DNA of 64,000 nt, taken from Pseudocercospora fijiensis CIRAD86 (Eukaryota; Ascomycota; Dothideomycetes; Mycosphaerellales; Mycosphaerellaceae). The first letter of the stretch is position 1. Every line of letters starts with the position of its first letter. The position numbers and the translations under genes are program-made. The stretch lies in NCBI RefSeq assembly GCF_000340215.1, contig NW_006921540.1, positions 676,377-740,376 of the forward strand. The letters are read 5' to 3'. The notes beneath the pieces are model-generated. The model searched no databases, had not been told where the DNA came from, and was given only the letters and a program-made list of their open reading frames with translations. Of the stretch, positions 32,847-44,985 are shown piece by piece.

Positions 32847-35665
32847 ATGTCTTCTGGCGCCCCGAATCCGCTAGGCGCTAGTAGTAGCAACGACCCCCCT
32901 ACCCCTATTAACCTAAGCCTAGCCGCCCTAGTCCCGATCGAAGCCCTATCCGACAGCGCCTTAGCTGCTACAACTAGCCTCGAGTACTGCTTCTAGATCG
33001 TTACCGCCCTTAAAGACCCTTAAGAGAAGATCTAGAACGCTCGTACCCTGCTACGCGTTATTAATAGGAACATTAAGAAGGCTACTATCTTAGTTGCGTA
33101 TAGTATAAACAACTTGCGTTAGTCTATCGGTAAGCGTATCTTTAAGCGCGAGGTTCTTAACGATATAGATATCGAATAAGCCTTTCCTATCGTCTATAGC
33201 CTCGAGACGGCCGGTACCTAGATTCGTTTGCGCTTTAAGACCCTCGACTAGGCCTTCGAACACTAGGGAGGACTAAGCAGTCTTCCTAAGAGCCTTATTA
33301 ACTTCGCCTACGGTAGATAAGAGCGTGCTAAGCAGGTCTCTTCGTTCGTTAACAAGTATAAGGTCCGTCGTTAAGGCGCCGAGCATCTTTCCCGTACTAT
33401 AATCTATCGTATATCTACCGCTAGTAAGAAGGTAGGCAAGTAGTTACTTAACTTGTCCTTTGCGCTTAACGACTTTACGACAGCCTACTAGAAGAAGCAC
33501 TACGATACGATTGTCTAGGTCGATCTTAACGTATAGACAACTAAGGATCTACTAAAAGAGAAGGGCTATCGCATTAATAGTATAGGCTTTATTATTGAAG
33601 GTTAAGAGGCTCCTATCGTTAATGTCCTTAAACGTAAGGCCCTTCGCCTAGAAACTAAGGCCGATACGGCTACTAGTCTTGCGCTCGCTACAGAGATATA
33701 GGCTAAAGATCGTCGCTCGACCCGTAACCGTAAGGTTCCTTAAGAAGTTTAAGACGAGCGCGCTAAGGCCGAAGCAGCGCGTAAGAAGGTATTATATACT
33801 CGCTAGGCCCTCCGTAAGGCTACTAAGAAATATAGCGCTCCTTCTAGTACCGACTATAGTACTAACTATAGTACTAACTATAGTAACTCGGATATTAATA
33901 TACTAGATACACTACTAGAAGATGTCTCCTCCGAAGGCTCCTTTAGCGAGCGTAGAAATAGAGGCCTCTCGCCGATCCTGTTAACTAAGAACATTTATAG
34001 TTCTTGCAAGGGCGACTCTATCGCGTACCTCATTACCGATATCGATATAGTTCCTAAAGCCGTAATAGGCGAAGCCCCTACCGCCCTCTCTATTTGTTAA
34101 TAGCTCGACGACCTTAGCAAGCTAGGAGAAGAGCCGTTCTCTATATATACCAACTATATTAAGAAGGCCGCTAAGGTCTATAGTCTCTATACTAGTGCTA
34201 AGGCGAGTGTCCTCGTCGGTCGCCTATTAAAGATTAGTCGCGAGGTTCCTAATTAAGACGCCTTCGCTGCCCTTAAGGCTAATTAGGCCTATACTAACTA
34301 GTTTCCTAGACGCCCTATTGCCGCCCCGATATCTCTAGGACTCTACGCGTTCAACCCTACTAGTACTATTACTCGCGCCCTTACGCTAACAAATCGCTAG
34401 AGTAAGTTCGTTACTAGCATTCTTAGCTAAGGTACCTCCTTCGATCGCTTTCGCTAGACTAGCAATACTATCTTCCCTTAAGTCTTTAGTTAGTTATAAG
34501 AGCCTCGTAGAGTATATCTTCCTTTCCTTATCGACCTAATATAGGAAGAGTTTAAGATATACCTTTAGCATATGCGTAACATGCCTAAGTCTAAGCAAGA
34601 AGGCCGCAATGCCCTTTAAACTTATAGTGTAAGCAACTAAATCGTCCGCTAGTACCCTACCCTATAGCTCTTAGCTATCGCCCTTCGACCTAATTACGTA
34701 TATAAGCTTATCTCCGTCCCTAAGCCTACTAAGTTCTTTAAGGTTAGCGGTACTTACGAAAACTGTCCTTCTAAGGAGTCTGCTCGTCTCGGACAAGATA
34801 TAGTTAAGCTCGCAGCTAGCGAGGGTGCTAGTTACCTACGTATTAAGGTCTGTCTTATATCTAAGGATAAGACTAGCTGCTCTACTGTTGTCGAAGGCAT
34901 ATATTAGCCCGAGGTCTTTGCGAACTAGGTTAAGAAGCTTAAGGCTCGTAGCCTAGTCCTACTAAGCAAGATCGGTAAGCTTACTAATAAGTACCTTACC
35001 GACGACGACCTCGACTACATGTTCGATAGTTAGCCTAATAGTAAGGGGCGTAAAGCGGAGTAGATCCTCAACCCTCTAAAGGAGTGCGAGGTCTCTATTT
35101 AGATGCTATACCTGCTATATAGTAATCTAAAGACCGAGAGCAACCGTATATTAATTAACCTAGGCTACTCTCGCGTTATTAATAGCACTAAGGTTAAGGG
35201 TTACGAGAACTTAATAGTCTCTTAGGTTGCTAAAGCGTACCGCAATCTAACCGCCCTCCCGGCCTCTAACTCCTTCGTACTATTCGCTTTCCCTACGGCG
35301 ATCTTAGTCGAAGGCCTCGGCTATATCTCCGACGCTCTAGTTAGTAGGATTCCTTAGTTAAGCTACGTTGTTTAGAACGAAGTTGAATAGATCCTCTAGC
35401 TTAATAACGAGGGACTTAAGGAATATCTATACAATTAGGAGAATACTACGACGGAAAAGGCTGCTAACCTCCTCGTTAATTAAGCTTTCTACGAGGGATA
35501 GTACTTCGGTACTAACAGCTTTAACGTATGCGGAGGAGATTTCGAGAGCCGACTAGCAGATAAGGTTATTGCTAGTAAGGATTACGGTACATTAAAGCAG
35601 CAGTAGGTTAGCGTAGTAGATTAGATACTTAGGAAGTTGTTTTTGTATATTAATAGAATCTAGGA
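32847..35665 (+). pseudogene. Element B third frame, ~930 codons, unknown function
   Basis: From an ATG at 32847 (MSSGAPNPLGASSS) one frame stays readable to about 35660. It is broken only by RIP-type TAG/TAA and lacks frameshifts, so it was coding when RIP struck. Landmarks: a serine/proline-rich start, a basic helical region near 33690-33830, an acidic linker with SDINILDTLLEDVSSEGSF near 33880-33950, then a long folded-looking part (EGLGYISDALVSRI near 35310, DFESRLADKVIASK near 35540). I see no protease, envelope, chromodomain or RNase signature, no signal peptide and no clear membrane span. It is a third gene, or a captured host gene, downstream of integrase. The same frame occurs in element A. 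Confidence 0.65.
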
Positions 35666-35667
35666 AC

Positions 35668-35690
35668 AATGCTACCCCGGGGGTATTATT
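35668..35690. repeat. Palindrome B-5 (after third frame)
   Basis: AATGCTACCCC followed by GGGGGTATTATT. It lies just beyond the third frame. Confidence 0.8.
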
Positions 35691-35787
35691 ACGGAGTCTC
35701 TAAAAGATAGCCTTAGCTAAGATGCCTAAGGTTACTATATAACTGTTTGTTTTAAGCGCACAATATAAAGCGTGTCTAGTTAGATAC

Positions 35788-35802
35788 GAAGAAAGGGAGG
35801 GA
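35788..35802 (+). other. Element B polypurine tract
   Basis: GAAGAAAGGGAGGGA directly abuts the 3' LTR, the expected site of plus-strand priming in LTR retrotransposons. Confidence 0.85.
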
Positions 35803-36082
35803 TATTAGCTAGTAACCGGCCCTATATACCTAGGCTAAGTTTTAAGCCTATATAAGAGGCCTCCTTCTATATTGTAGATAGAGCACTAACCTCGTATAGT
35901 ATATTATTTATATTACACTTCTATAATGCCTATGTTACAGGGCTCTGGTTATTAGCCTAAGCAACCGTCTTGTTATCCTATTATGCTAAACATAGCTACC
36001 TATATTGCTATAGGTTATGTTACCCTCGGTAGCCTATACTATTACTGCTAGTAGTAGTAGTAGTTTTGGTTTCCGTCCTTTA
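35803..36082 (+). repeat. Element B 3' LTR
   Basis: 280 bp, pairing with 23763-24042. It is followed by target-site copy ATAG at 36083-36086. Confidence 0.9.
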
Positions 36083-36086
36083 ATAG

Positions 36087-36960
36087 CTTGCCTACTAACC
36101 TATTCTAGAGCCGGATTCCTAACGATGCTACCTTTATAAAAGACCTTATAGCCCTCCGACGTAAATAGAGGCAAGAGGACTATATCGACGTCTCTTCCCT
36201 ATAGTTCCTTCCTAAATTTTTAGGGGCCTAGGAGTTAGTAGAAGGCGAATTAGTAACCTACGAGAGCTAGGAGACTATCGATAATGCTAACGAAGAGGGG
36301 ATTAAGGAGATAGGCCGAGAGGATAATAATAATGCCGACCCTGCTTTAGTTTTAGTTTCTATTAAGGCTATCCGATTTACTAGCTAATAAATCGGTCGAG
36401 TAGGACCTCCTCGACCTAAGGAGCTTTACTCTATCCCTAATAATATAGACTTTTCCGTAGTTACCCGTTCCTTTGCTGTCGTCCCTACTATCTATATTTA
36501 AGTTACTATCGGAAGCTATAGTTAGTAGTTGCTAGTAATGCTTAATAATAGTTTAGAGTTACTTATTATAAGTAAGCGCTAGGCTAAACAGCTCCGACTA
36601 CTAATAAACAGAGATATTTCCCTTAGTATATAGGGAGTAAATAGGGAGGCTACGCTAGTAGGTGCCTACTATAATATTATAGTAGACGCTTTCGGCATAT
36701 GCTTTTCCTTTACCTTCTAGATTACCGCGGACCCGAATACGCTAATTATTCTAGGTCGTCTATAGTCTCGTATAACCCGGGGTATCTAGCGCAACTGCGA
36801 CGATAGCTCCTAGGAAGGAACTATCGCTAACTAGAAGGGCAACCGAGTCGTATTTACTAGTTATATCGGAAACACTAGCTATAAATCCTACGAGGATATC
36901 CTTGCTACTTCTAAACGCTCTTCGGGAAACGCTATAGCGCGGTTATAAGACCGGCAATCT
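36087..36960 (+). pseudogene. Element A gag-pro continuation (protease)
   Basis: This resumes the frame interrupted at 23762 (CTTGCCTACTAACC) and carries the protease region: SELLIISKR-like sequence around 36550-36580 and the NTLIILGRL-like segment near 36735. All active-site positions are RIP-affected. Confidence 0.7.
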
Positions 36961-37195
36961 ACGCTATAAGTTAATATAGCTTAAATAGGTTATATCTAGA
37001 GGTGCGCCGCTCCGTACGATAAGGCTAGTTTCTAGGCTCTATACTAAGGAGACGAATACTCGAAGCGATAGCGAGCATAATAGTATAACGACTACCTAGT
37101 ATACGAATCTCGGTAATAATGCTATCGTAGGCATCGCCGCCGGAAGCGGATCTACCCGAGCCCGAATCCGAACTAACTAATTAGAGCGCCGATCG

Positions 37196-37220
37196 AATAA
37201 TACCCCGGGGGTGTTATTAG
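37196..37220. repeat. Palindrome A-2 (between protease and RT)
   Basis: AATAATACCCC followed by GGGGGTGTTATTAG. Same position as B-2. Confidence 0.8.
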
Positions 37221-37229
37221 GAATCTAAC

Positions 37230-40200
37230 GTTTTCGCCGGAATTATAAATTAGGATTACTAGCTATATACCTACCGACTTAAGGAGACTTCTAATAAAGT
37301 TTACGCGCTGTTCTATTGCGCTAATCTCCGGGCCTAACGTTAAAGAGAGAGGGCTCGGGTATTACGAGCGGTTAGTATATATACCCTATATAAGAGGGTA
37401 GCTAATAAGATTAAGCCCGTAAAAGGCAGCGTATATATAACTAATAGGTCTAATCCTAGCGGGAATCCTAACTAGCGATAAAAGTGCCTTAACCGCGAAG
37501 CGATATTAATACCTAGGGATAGTCTATACGACTAGAGGTATATTACTAAAAAGTTCTCCGCTATTCCTAGGGGATCGAGGCTAACGCCGGAGAGACTAGC
37601 GAACATTAAACCTAGTATCGAGCTTTCGGATCTTGAACTAGATTTGCTATACGAGCTTCTATACAACCGCGAAGCCGTATTAGTATATAACTTTACGCAT
37701 CTAGGTAGGATTAACCCGGAGGTTGCCCCTCTATAGAGGATCCGAACGATCGAGTATAAGCCTTAGGCTTACCTAGGGTTTAAGCTAAACCTAAGCCTAA
37801 GAGGTATAGTTAAGAATATAATACGGTAGCGTATAAAGGCTAGTACCTTAGAGCCTTCCTATGCCTCGTATCGCAATCTATACTTCCTAGTTTAGAAGAA
37901 GACAGCTCCTAAGGAACTAAAGAAGTATCGGCTAATTAACGCTACCTAGAAGTTTAACGTAGTTACGATTAGAGATACTAATCTTCCTCCGGAAACTAAT
38001 AGGTTCTTAGAAGCCTTTACTAACTGTATAGTAGCCTCGCTAGTTAATGTATTCTCGGGCTACGACTAGATACCTCTCTACCCTAATAGCCGGGACCTTA
38101 CTAGTTTCGAGACACCTCTTAGGCTATATAGACAAACTACCCTTCCCTAAGAGGCAACTAACTCCGTAGCCTAGTTTGTTCGCATTATAAACTAAGTCCT
38201 CGCGGCCTATATCTCCTATATAGCAATGCCTTTCCTCGACGACATCGGTATTAAGGGCCCTAAAACTAGGTACGATAATAAAGAAGTAGAGCCTAGCATC
38301 TATAGGTTCTTTCTCGAATATATTTAGAACCTCGATAGTATCCTCTGCGACCTAGAGCGAGCTAACCTAACGGTATATAGGGAGAAGCTTTAGCTCCTAT
38401 ATAAGCGTATAAACATTGTCGGGTTTGTTACTAACGAGAAAGGCCGCTATCCTAATAATACGCGGGTCCTAAAGATTGTATCCTAGCCCGACCCTACCTA
38501 TTAGAAAGATGTCCGGATCTAGCTTAGAGTAGTCTCCTACTTCCGTATCTAGGTCGAAAACTTTGCGTTAGTATATAAGCCTCTATACGCTTTACTTAAG
38601 AAGGATGCAGAGTTTAAATAGACCTCCGTTTACTAAGCCGCTAAGGATAAGGTTACTAAGGCAGTTATTAGCGCGCCTACGCTTACCTCTATTAACTACT
38701 CGGAAGGCGTAGGTCTACTAATTATTGCTATCGACTCGAGCGGGGAAGGCTACGGCGAGATACTAATATAGTGCGATCGTAAGAAGCCCTCCTTACGTTA
38801 CCCTATCCGGTACGAGTCCGGTCTATAGAAACCTATCGAGGCCCGATATAATGCTAGCAAGCGAGAGTGCCTTAGTGTCTACAAAGCTCTTAAGAAGTTC
38901 CGTTCTTAGCTCTTTAGAGTATTCTTTCGCCTAGAAGTCGACCCCTAGACGCTAGTCTATTAACTTAACTATATAGCCTCCGACCTGCCTAACTCTACGA
39001 TAGCTCGGTAGGTTGCCTAGATCTATTTGTTTAATTTCGACGTCTTCTATGTTCCTAGTAAGAAGCATACTAGACCGGATAGCCTTTCTAGAAGGCCTAC
39101 TATAGAAGAGGACATCGCCGAGATAATAGAAGAGGAGGATATCGACGCGGTTATTAACCGTACCTTCTTTACTATCTTCTATATTAATGCTATACTAGTA
39201 ATTACTAGGTCTACTGCTAACGACTAACCTAGTAACTAGCCTAACGAAGACTATACTACTAACGGCGAGGACTAGGACGATACTAAGGCGAGCGAAGTAG
39301 GTAGAGATAATATCCTTAATAGGGTCTACTCCGACGACTCCTATAATATCGCCTACTTCCTTACCTATACGAAGAGAGCTCCTAGTCTATTAAGGAGTTA
39401 ATACCGTCGTATTACTCGCTATTCTCGGAGGTTCCTTATTAAGGATCGCATCCTTTAGCGATAGGCTATAATTAATATACCGCTCTAGCGTATTATTAAC
39501 GATCTAGTAGCCCGATAAGAAATCCTTCGCTTTGTTTACGATAAGCTCGGCTACCGGGCGGCGGAGGGTACCTTCGATGTCCTTCGTCGGCGCTACTAGT
39601 AGGACGGCGTATAGGCTAATGTCTCTCGCTACTATAAGAGCTGTCCTAAGTGCAACTTTAGGAACAGCTACCGGCGTCTAGGAGAGCTACGTATCCCTAC
39701 TACCTAGTTAGTTAGGGAGCGGTAGTATAGCGATAGGGTCTATCTTAGCCGCAATAATAGCCTATATATTATTCGAGAGAGTCTTTCTCGATAGCCGGAG
39801 GCCTATTATTTCTATAAGGGTTACGGTGCTATTAATGCCCGTAATATAGCTACCTTCCTGTTTAAGGATCTGTTTTGCCGCTAGGGAACACCTTACGAGG
39901 TTATCTTAGACAACGCTACGAACAATATAGCTAAGGAGGTTTAAGCGCTACTTGTTTCGTATAGGGCGAAGAACGTTCGCATCTCCCTATACTATCCCTA
40001 GTCGAATACTATTATTAAGCGCAGCTATCGGTCGTTAATTGATGCCCTATCTAAGATAACTAATAGTAGCGACAGATTAGTTCCTATTTCTACCCGCGTC
40101 CTAGCCCTTCTCTAAGCAGACCGAACTACTATTATCGATACGACTAGACTTATACTAGCGGAACTTATAATTAGGAGGGACGCCGTTCTTCCTATTAAAT

Positions 40201-40735
40201 TGTCCTATCGCACGTACGGCGTTTACGATTAGGGGTCTATTCGTACTAGGGTAGATCTTCTTACCCTACGGGCTAAGGCTCTTAAGGATATAACTACGAC
40301 TTCTTAAGAGGGTCTTACTCGACAACGTCGGCTTTAAGAAGAGGCTAAGCAGTATTTTAATAACTATAATGCTATTAATTGGGAACCTCTAAAGGTTAGC
40401 GATATAGTCCTTCTATACCGGTCCGAATTAGAGTATAGTTACTCCTATAAGCTAGCCTTTAAGTAGAAGGGTCCTTATAGAGTAAAGGAGGTCCTTTACT
40501 CGGGTTCCGTATACCTTCTTTAGGAGCTAGATAGTACTACCTTAAAGCACACTTACCCTCGGGCTAATCTAAAGAAGATCGTTAAGTTACAAGAACCTAC
40601 CCGCCCTCCGCCGACCGAGGAGGAAGTTAGTGCCTCTATAGACCCTCTGCCGTCCTTAGATACCTATCGGAAGGAGGATCCTACCGCTATTATAGATCCG
40701 GTTCTGCCTAAGGACTATGCCTATCCCTAGATTCG
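37230..40735 (+). pseudogene. Element A pol: RT, RNase H, integrase
   Basis: Same order as in B: RT with FLDDIG at 38231-38248, RNase H with AIDSSGEGYGEIL near 38725-38765, integrase with LDNATNN near 39909, the third acid changed to K (IKRSYRS, near 40017), and GPYRV near 40470. The acidic tail ends near 40730. Every domain contains TAG/TAA from RIP, so the protein cannot be made. This frame is 85-90 per cent alike to B by eye (not computed). Confidence 0.85.
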
Positions 40736-41184
40736 TCTTAGTAAGCTATTAGGAATACTAGTAACTTAAGAATAGAGGGAGGGTTATATACGGGTTAACT
40801 ATATATAGAGCATTTCCGATATTAATTCCGATAGTAAACTAGACTTCTAGCTATCTAACTCTAACTCCGAGGAACCTAACTAGTCTAGCGATAAAGACCG
40901 CCTAGAATTATAGCTAGACGACCCCGAGACTAAATAATCGTATATCCTTTCCTGCCTCTACTACGTTACTTTCCTTGCCTCTATTAACTATTCTCCGCGC
41001 TATTAATGTAGTGCCGCCCTATAGCTTTAGTCCTTACTACCTATTCCTACTAATATTAATGCTCTTAGTTATTACCCTCTTTTACTTTTACCTTGTCGGT
41101 TGTTTTGCTCTTTTGCCTTCGATTAATATTGTTATAGCTTTACTCTTTTTTGTTTTTCCTTAGAAAGAACTATACGAGGAATAA

Positions 41185-41219
41185 CTTCCGAATAACACCC
41201 TAGGGGTAGCATTCGGAAG
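41185..41219. repeat. Palindrome A-3 (after pol)
   Basis: A 35-bp inverted repeat: CTTCCGAATAACACCC is answered by GGGGTAGCATTCGGAAG. The outer arm sequence differs from B-3 (CTTCCGAAT versus TTTTCCTAAT), yet both arms match within each copy. This suggests compensatory change or separate insertions. Confidence 0.85.
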
Positions 41220-41619
41220 CTAGCCGAACCTAACCTCCCGCCCTTCTAGGACTACTTCCCTCTAGTTTCCTAGTCTCTAGCAACCGCCCTTAGGTAGTAA
41301 CGATAACAAGATACTCCGCTAGAGAAGATTGTTCCTACCCTAATTAGTATTAGTTACGTAGGACACTAAGAAAGAGAGGATCCCTCTCCCTTCCTAGCTC
41401 TTAGATAGACGTAGCAACCTAGGCCTATAGCCTCTAAGAATAGGGACCTTAGGCCGCTAAGCTTAGTATCTAGAAGAAAGAAGAACGCACGGGCTACGTT
41501 TATATACCTGCTACTATAAAAGGTGATGCTGTATCTATAACGATAGTGCTATAGGCTAATATAAACTGCGCTAGGCCTAGGCGATTTGCTCCTAGTTGCC
41601 GAGCATCTCTAGAGAAAAG

Positions 41620-41646
41620 CTAATACTACCTTAGAGATATTATTAG
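41620..41646. repeat. Palindrome A-4 (before third frame)
   Basis: CTAATACTACC followed by TTAGAGATATTATTAG, a RIP-degraded copy at the position of B-4. Confidence 0.65.
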
Positions 41647-42075
41647 TCCCGCCGGCCTTACTACTATAGATTACTACTAGGTACTCGAACTAACTAGTTA
41701 TATTTCGAGTACGCGAGAATCTACGAAAGCTAGAGGTTAATAAAGGCGCGTAGTCGTTACTAGTAATTAGCTAGATCGATTGTTAAACTTTAGTCTGCCC
41801 TACTAATAAAGGAGTCTCGTATATAGCTTTACTTTTTAGGGTCTATATATAATCGTTATCCGTTTGCTTTACCGGAATATACGGACTACGCTACCTTCGT
41901 ACTCTATTTAAGGCGAGCCTTCTAAGCTCTTTCTTCTACTCGAATACTAACTAACTTACTACCGCCTACCCCCCCCCCCCCCCCTTCTTCTATCTAAACC
42001 CTTTAATTATTATTAACAAGCTACGAACGTTTTTGCAAACTCGTTACTAACTCCTTTCTACTCCGGTCGACTAAG

Positions 42076-44850
42076 ATGTCTTCCGGCGCCCTAAATCCGC
42101 TAGGCGCTAGTAGTAGCAGTAACTTACGAGCCCTAAACCTAGGCGCGCTAGTCCTAATCGAAGCCCCCTCCGATAGCGCCTTAGTCGCTATAACTAGCCT
42201 CGAGTACTGTTTCTAGATCGTTACCGCTATCGACGACCCCTAAAAGAAGATTAAGACCGGTAAAATGTCTAGAAAAGTGATCGATCGAAACATTAAGAAG
42301 GCTTTTATCTAGAAGGTTTACGGCTTAGTAATATATGACAAAAATGTTCTATTTTTAGTATAGTACTAGGCAAAAGTCTAACTTTTATAAGTTACCTATT
42401 TATCGTTCTAGGATAGCTTAGGATCGCTCGCGATCGCTCGGGATCGCTTAGGATCGCTCGCGATCGCTCGGGATCGCTCGCGATCGCTAGGATCGATAGG
42501 ATCGATAGGATCGGTAAAAAAGTTTCCGTAACGAAGAGCGTGCTAAGCAGGTTGCGTCGTTCGTTAATAAGTATCCGGTCCGTCGTAAGGGAGTAGAGCA
42601 CCTTTCCCGTACTATAATCTATCGAGTCTCTACTACTAGTAAGAAGCACGGTAAGCAATTAGTTAACTTAACCTTCGTACTTAACGACTTTACGATAGCC
42701 TACTAGAAGCGGTATAAGGATGCTATTACCGAGGTAGATCTTAACGCCTAGTCTACTAAAGATCTGCTAAAAGAGAAGGGCTATCGTATTAATAGTATAG
42801 GCTTTATTATTAAGGGTTAAGAGGCTCCTATCGTAGATGTTCTCGAACGTAAGGTCCTTCGCCTTAAGACGGAAGCCGATACGGCTACTAGTCTAGCGCT
42901 CGCTATAGAGATATAGGTATAAGATCGCCGCTCGACCCGTAACCGTAAGGTCCCTTAAGAAGTTTAAGATAAGCGCGCTAAAGTAGAAGCAGCGCGTTAG
43001 AAGGCGTTGTAGGCTCGCTAGGCATTCTAGAAGGCCGCTAAGAAGTCTACTATAGCTTCTAGTACTAACTATAGTAACTCGGATATTAACATACTAGATA
43101 CGCTACTAGAAGATAGTATTTCCTCCGAGGGTTCCTTTAGTAAGCGTAGGTATAGAGGCCTCTCGCCGATACTGTTAACTAAGAACATCTATAGTTCCTA
43201 TAAGGGTAACTCTATCGCATATCTTATTACCGAGATCGATATAGTTTATAAGGCCGATATATGCAAAGCATCTATCGCCCTATCTATTTGTTAGTAGTAC
43301 GACGACCTTAGTAAGCTAGGCGAAGATCCGTTTACTATATATGCTAGCTATGTTAAGAAGGCCGCTAAGGCGTATAGTCTCTATACTAGTGCTAAGACGA
43401 GTGTCCTTATTAGCCGCCTATTAAAGATTAGACGTAATATCGCTAATTAAGATGCCTTCGCTGCCTTTAAGGCTAATTAGGCCTATACTAACTAGTTTCC
43501 TAGACGCCCTATTGCCGCCCTAATATCTCTAGGACTCTACGCGTTTAACCCTACTAGTACTATTACTCGCGCCCTTACGCTAACAGATCGCTAGAGCAAG
43601 TTCGTTACCGGCATCCTTAGCTAAGGCACCTCCTTCGACCGCTTTCGCTAGACCGGCAATGCTATCTTCCCTTAAGTCTTTAGTTAGTTATAAGAGCCTT
43701 ATAGAGTATATCTTCCTTTCCTTATCGATCTAATATAAGAGGAGTTTAAAATATACCTTTAGTATATACGTACGATGCCTAAGTCTAAGTAAGAAGGCCG
43801 CAATGCCCTTTAAACTTATAGTATAAGCAACTAAATCGTCCGCTAGTACCCTACCCTATAGCTCTTAGCTATCGCCCTTCGACCTAATTATATATACAAG
43901 CTTATCTCCGTCCCTAAGCCTACTAAGTTCTTTAAGGTTAGCGGTACTTATAAAAACTGTCCTTCTAAGGAGTCTGCTTATCTCGGATAAGATATAGTTA
44001 AGCTCGTAGCTAGCGAGGGTGCTAGTTACCTACGCATTAAGGTCTGCCTTATATCTAAGGATAAGACTAGCTACTCTACTATTATCGAAGGCATATATTA
44101 GCCCGAGGTCTTTGCGAACTAGGTTAAGAAGCTTAAGGCTCGTAGCCTAGTCCTACTAAGCAAGATCGGCAAGCTTACTAATAAGTACCTTACCGGCGAC
44201 GACCTCGACTATATGTTCGATAGTTAGCCTAATAGTAAGGGGCGTAAAGCGGAGTAGATCCTTAACCCTCTAAAGGAATGCGAGGTCTCTATTTAGATAC
44301 TATACCTTCCGTATAGTAATCTAAAGACTAAGAGCAACCGTATATTAATTAACCTAGGCTACTCTCGCGTTATTAATAGCACTAAGGTTAAGGGCTACGA
44401 GAACTTAACAGTCTCTTAGGTTGCTAAAGCGTACCGCAATCTAACCGCCCTCCTAGCCTCTAACTCCTTTATACTATTCGCTTTCCCTATAGCTATCTCG
44501 GTCGAAGGCCTCGGCTATATCTCCGACGCCCTAGTTAGCAGGATTCCTTAGTTAAGTTACGTTATTTAGAACGAAGTTAAACAGATCCTCTAGCTTAATA
44601 ACGAAGGACTTAAGGAGTATCTATACGATTAGGAGAAAGCTGCGAGGGAAAAGGCTACTAATCTCCTCGTTAATTAAGCTTTCTATAAGGGACAGTACTT
44701 CGGTGCTAATAGCTTTAACGTATATAGAGGAGATTTCGAGAGCCGACTAGCAGATAAGGTTATTACTAGTAAGGATTACGGCGCGTTAAAGCAATAGTAG
44801 GTCTGTATAGTATTGCTTAGGAAGTCGTTTTTATATAATTATAGTATCTA
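42076..44850 (+). pseudogene. Element A third frame, unknown function
   Basis: The counterpart of the B third frame, starting at ATG 42076 (MSSGALNPLGASSS). It is similar along its length except for about 42331-42533, where a foreign repeat-bearing segment replaces the equivalent of about 33105-33312. After that the frame continues (basic region near 42940-43040, acidic linker near 43075-43140, C-terminal part to about 44800). It keeps its frame apart from RIP stops. Function unknown. Confidence 0.6.
42331..42533. repeat. Foreign segment with GGATCGCTCG repeats
   Basis: This replaces ~200 bp of the third frame. From about 42411 to 42515 it consists of 10-bp units GGATCGCTCG / CGATCGCTCG, then GATAGGATC units. 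Its left part (ATGACAAAAATGTTC) keeps CpA and TpG, unlike its surroundings. It may have arrived after RIP or may never have been recognised as a repeat. Confidence 0.75.
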
Positions 44851-44854
44851 GGAT

Positions 44855-44879
44855 TAATACTACCCCGGGGGTGTTATTA
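44855..44879. repeat. Palindrome A-5 (after third frame)
   Basis: TAATACTACCCC followed by GGGGGTGTTATTA. Same position as B-5. Confidence 0.85.
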
Positions 44880-44970
44880 CGGAGTTGTAAAAATAGCCTT
44901 AGCTAAGACCGCTAAGGATGTATATATGTTTGTTTTAAGCGCGTAATATAAAGCGTGTCTAGTTAGACAC

Positions 44971-44985
44971 AAAGAAAGGGAGGGA
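44971..44985 (+). other. Element A polypurine tract
   Basis: AAAGAAAGGGAGGGA abuts the 3' LTR, as in element B. Confidence 0.85.

Larger units (their letters stand above)
23763..36082 (+). mobile_element. Ty3/Gypsy LTR retrotransposon B (nested in A)
   Basis: A 12,320-bp element with 280-bp LTRs, inserted in the gag-pro region of element A. The target-site duplication is ATAG (23759-23762 and 36083-36086). Removing it restores element A's frame as seen in B's own sequence near 26870. Coding order equals A. B is a sister subfamily: its LTRs have TATACACCTAGGCTGAG where A has TATACCTATAGGCTAG. RIP has destroyed every frame. Confidence 0.92.
40736..42075 (+). other. Element A spacer between pol and third frame
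   Basis: It has a polypurine-like AGAGGGAGGG at 40774-40783, palindromes A-3 and A-4, and a C-homopolymer of about 16 bases near 41970-41985. No frame is supported. Confidence 0.55.
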
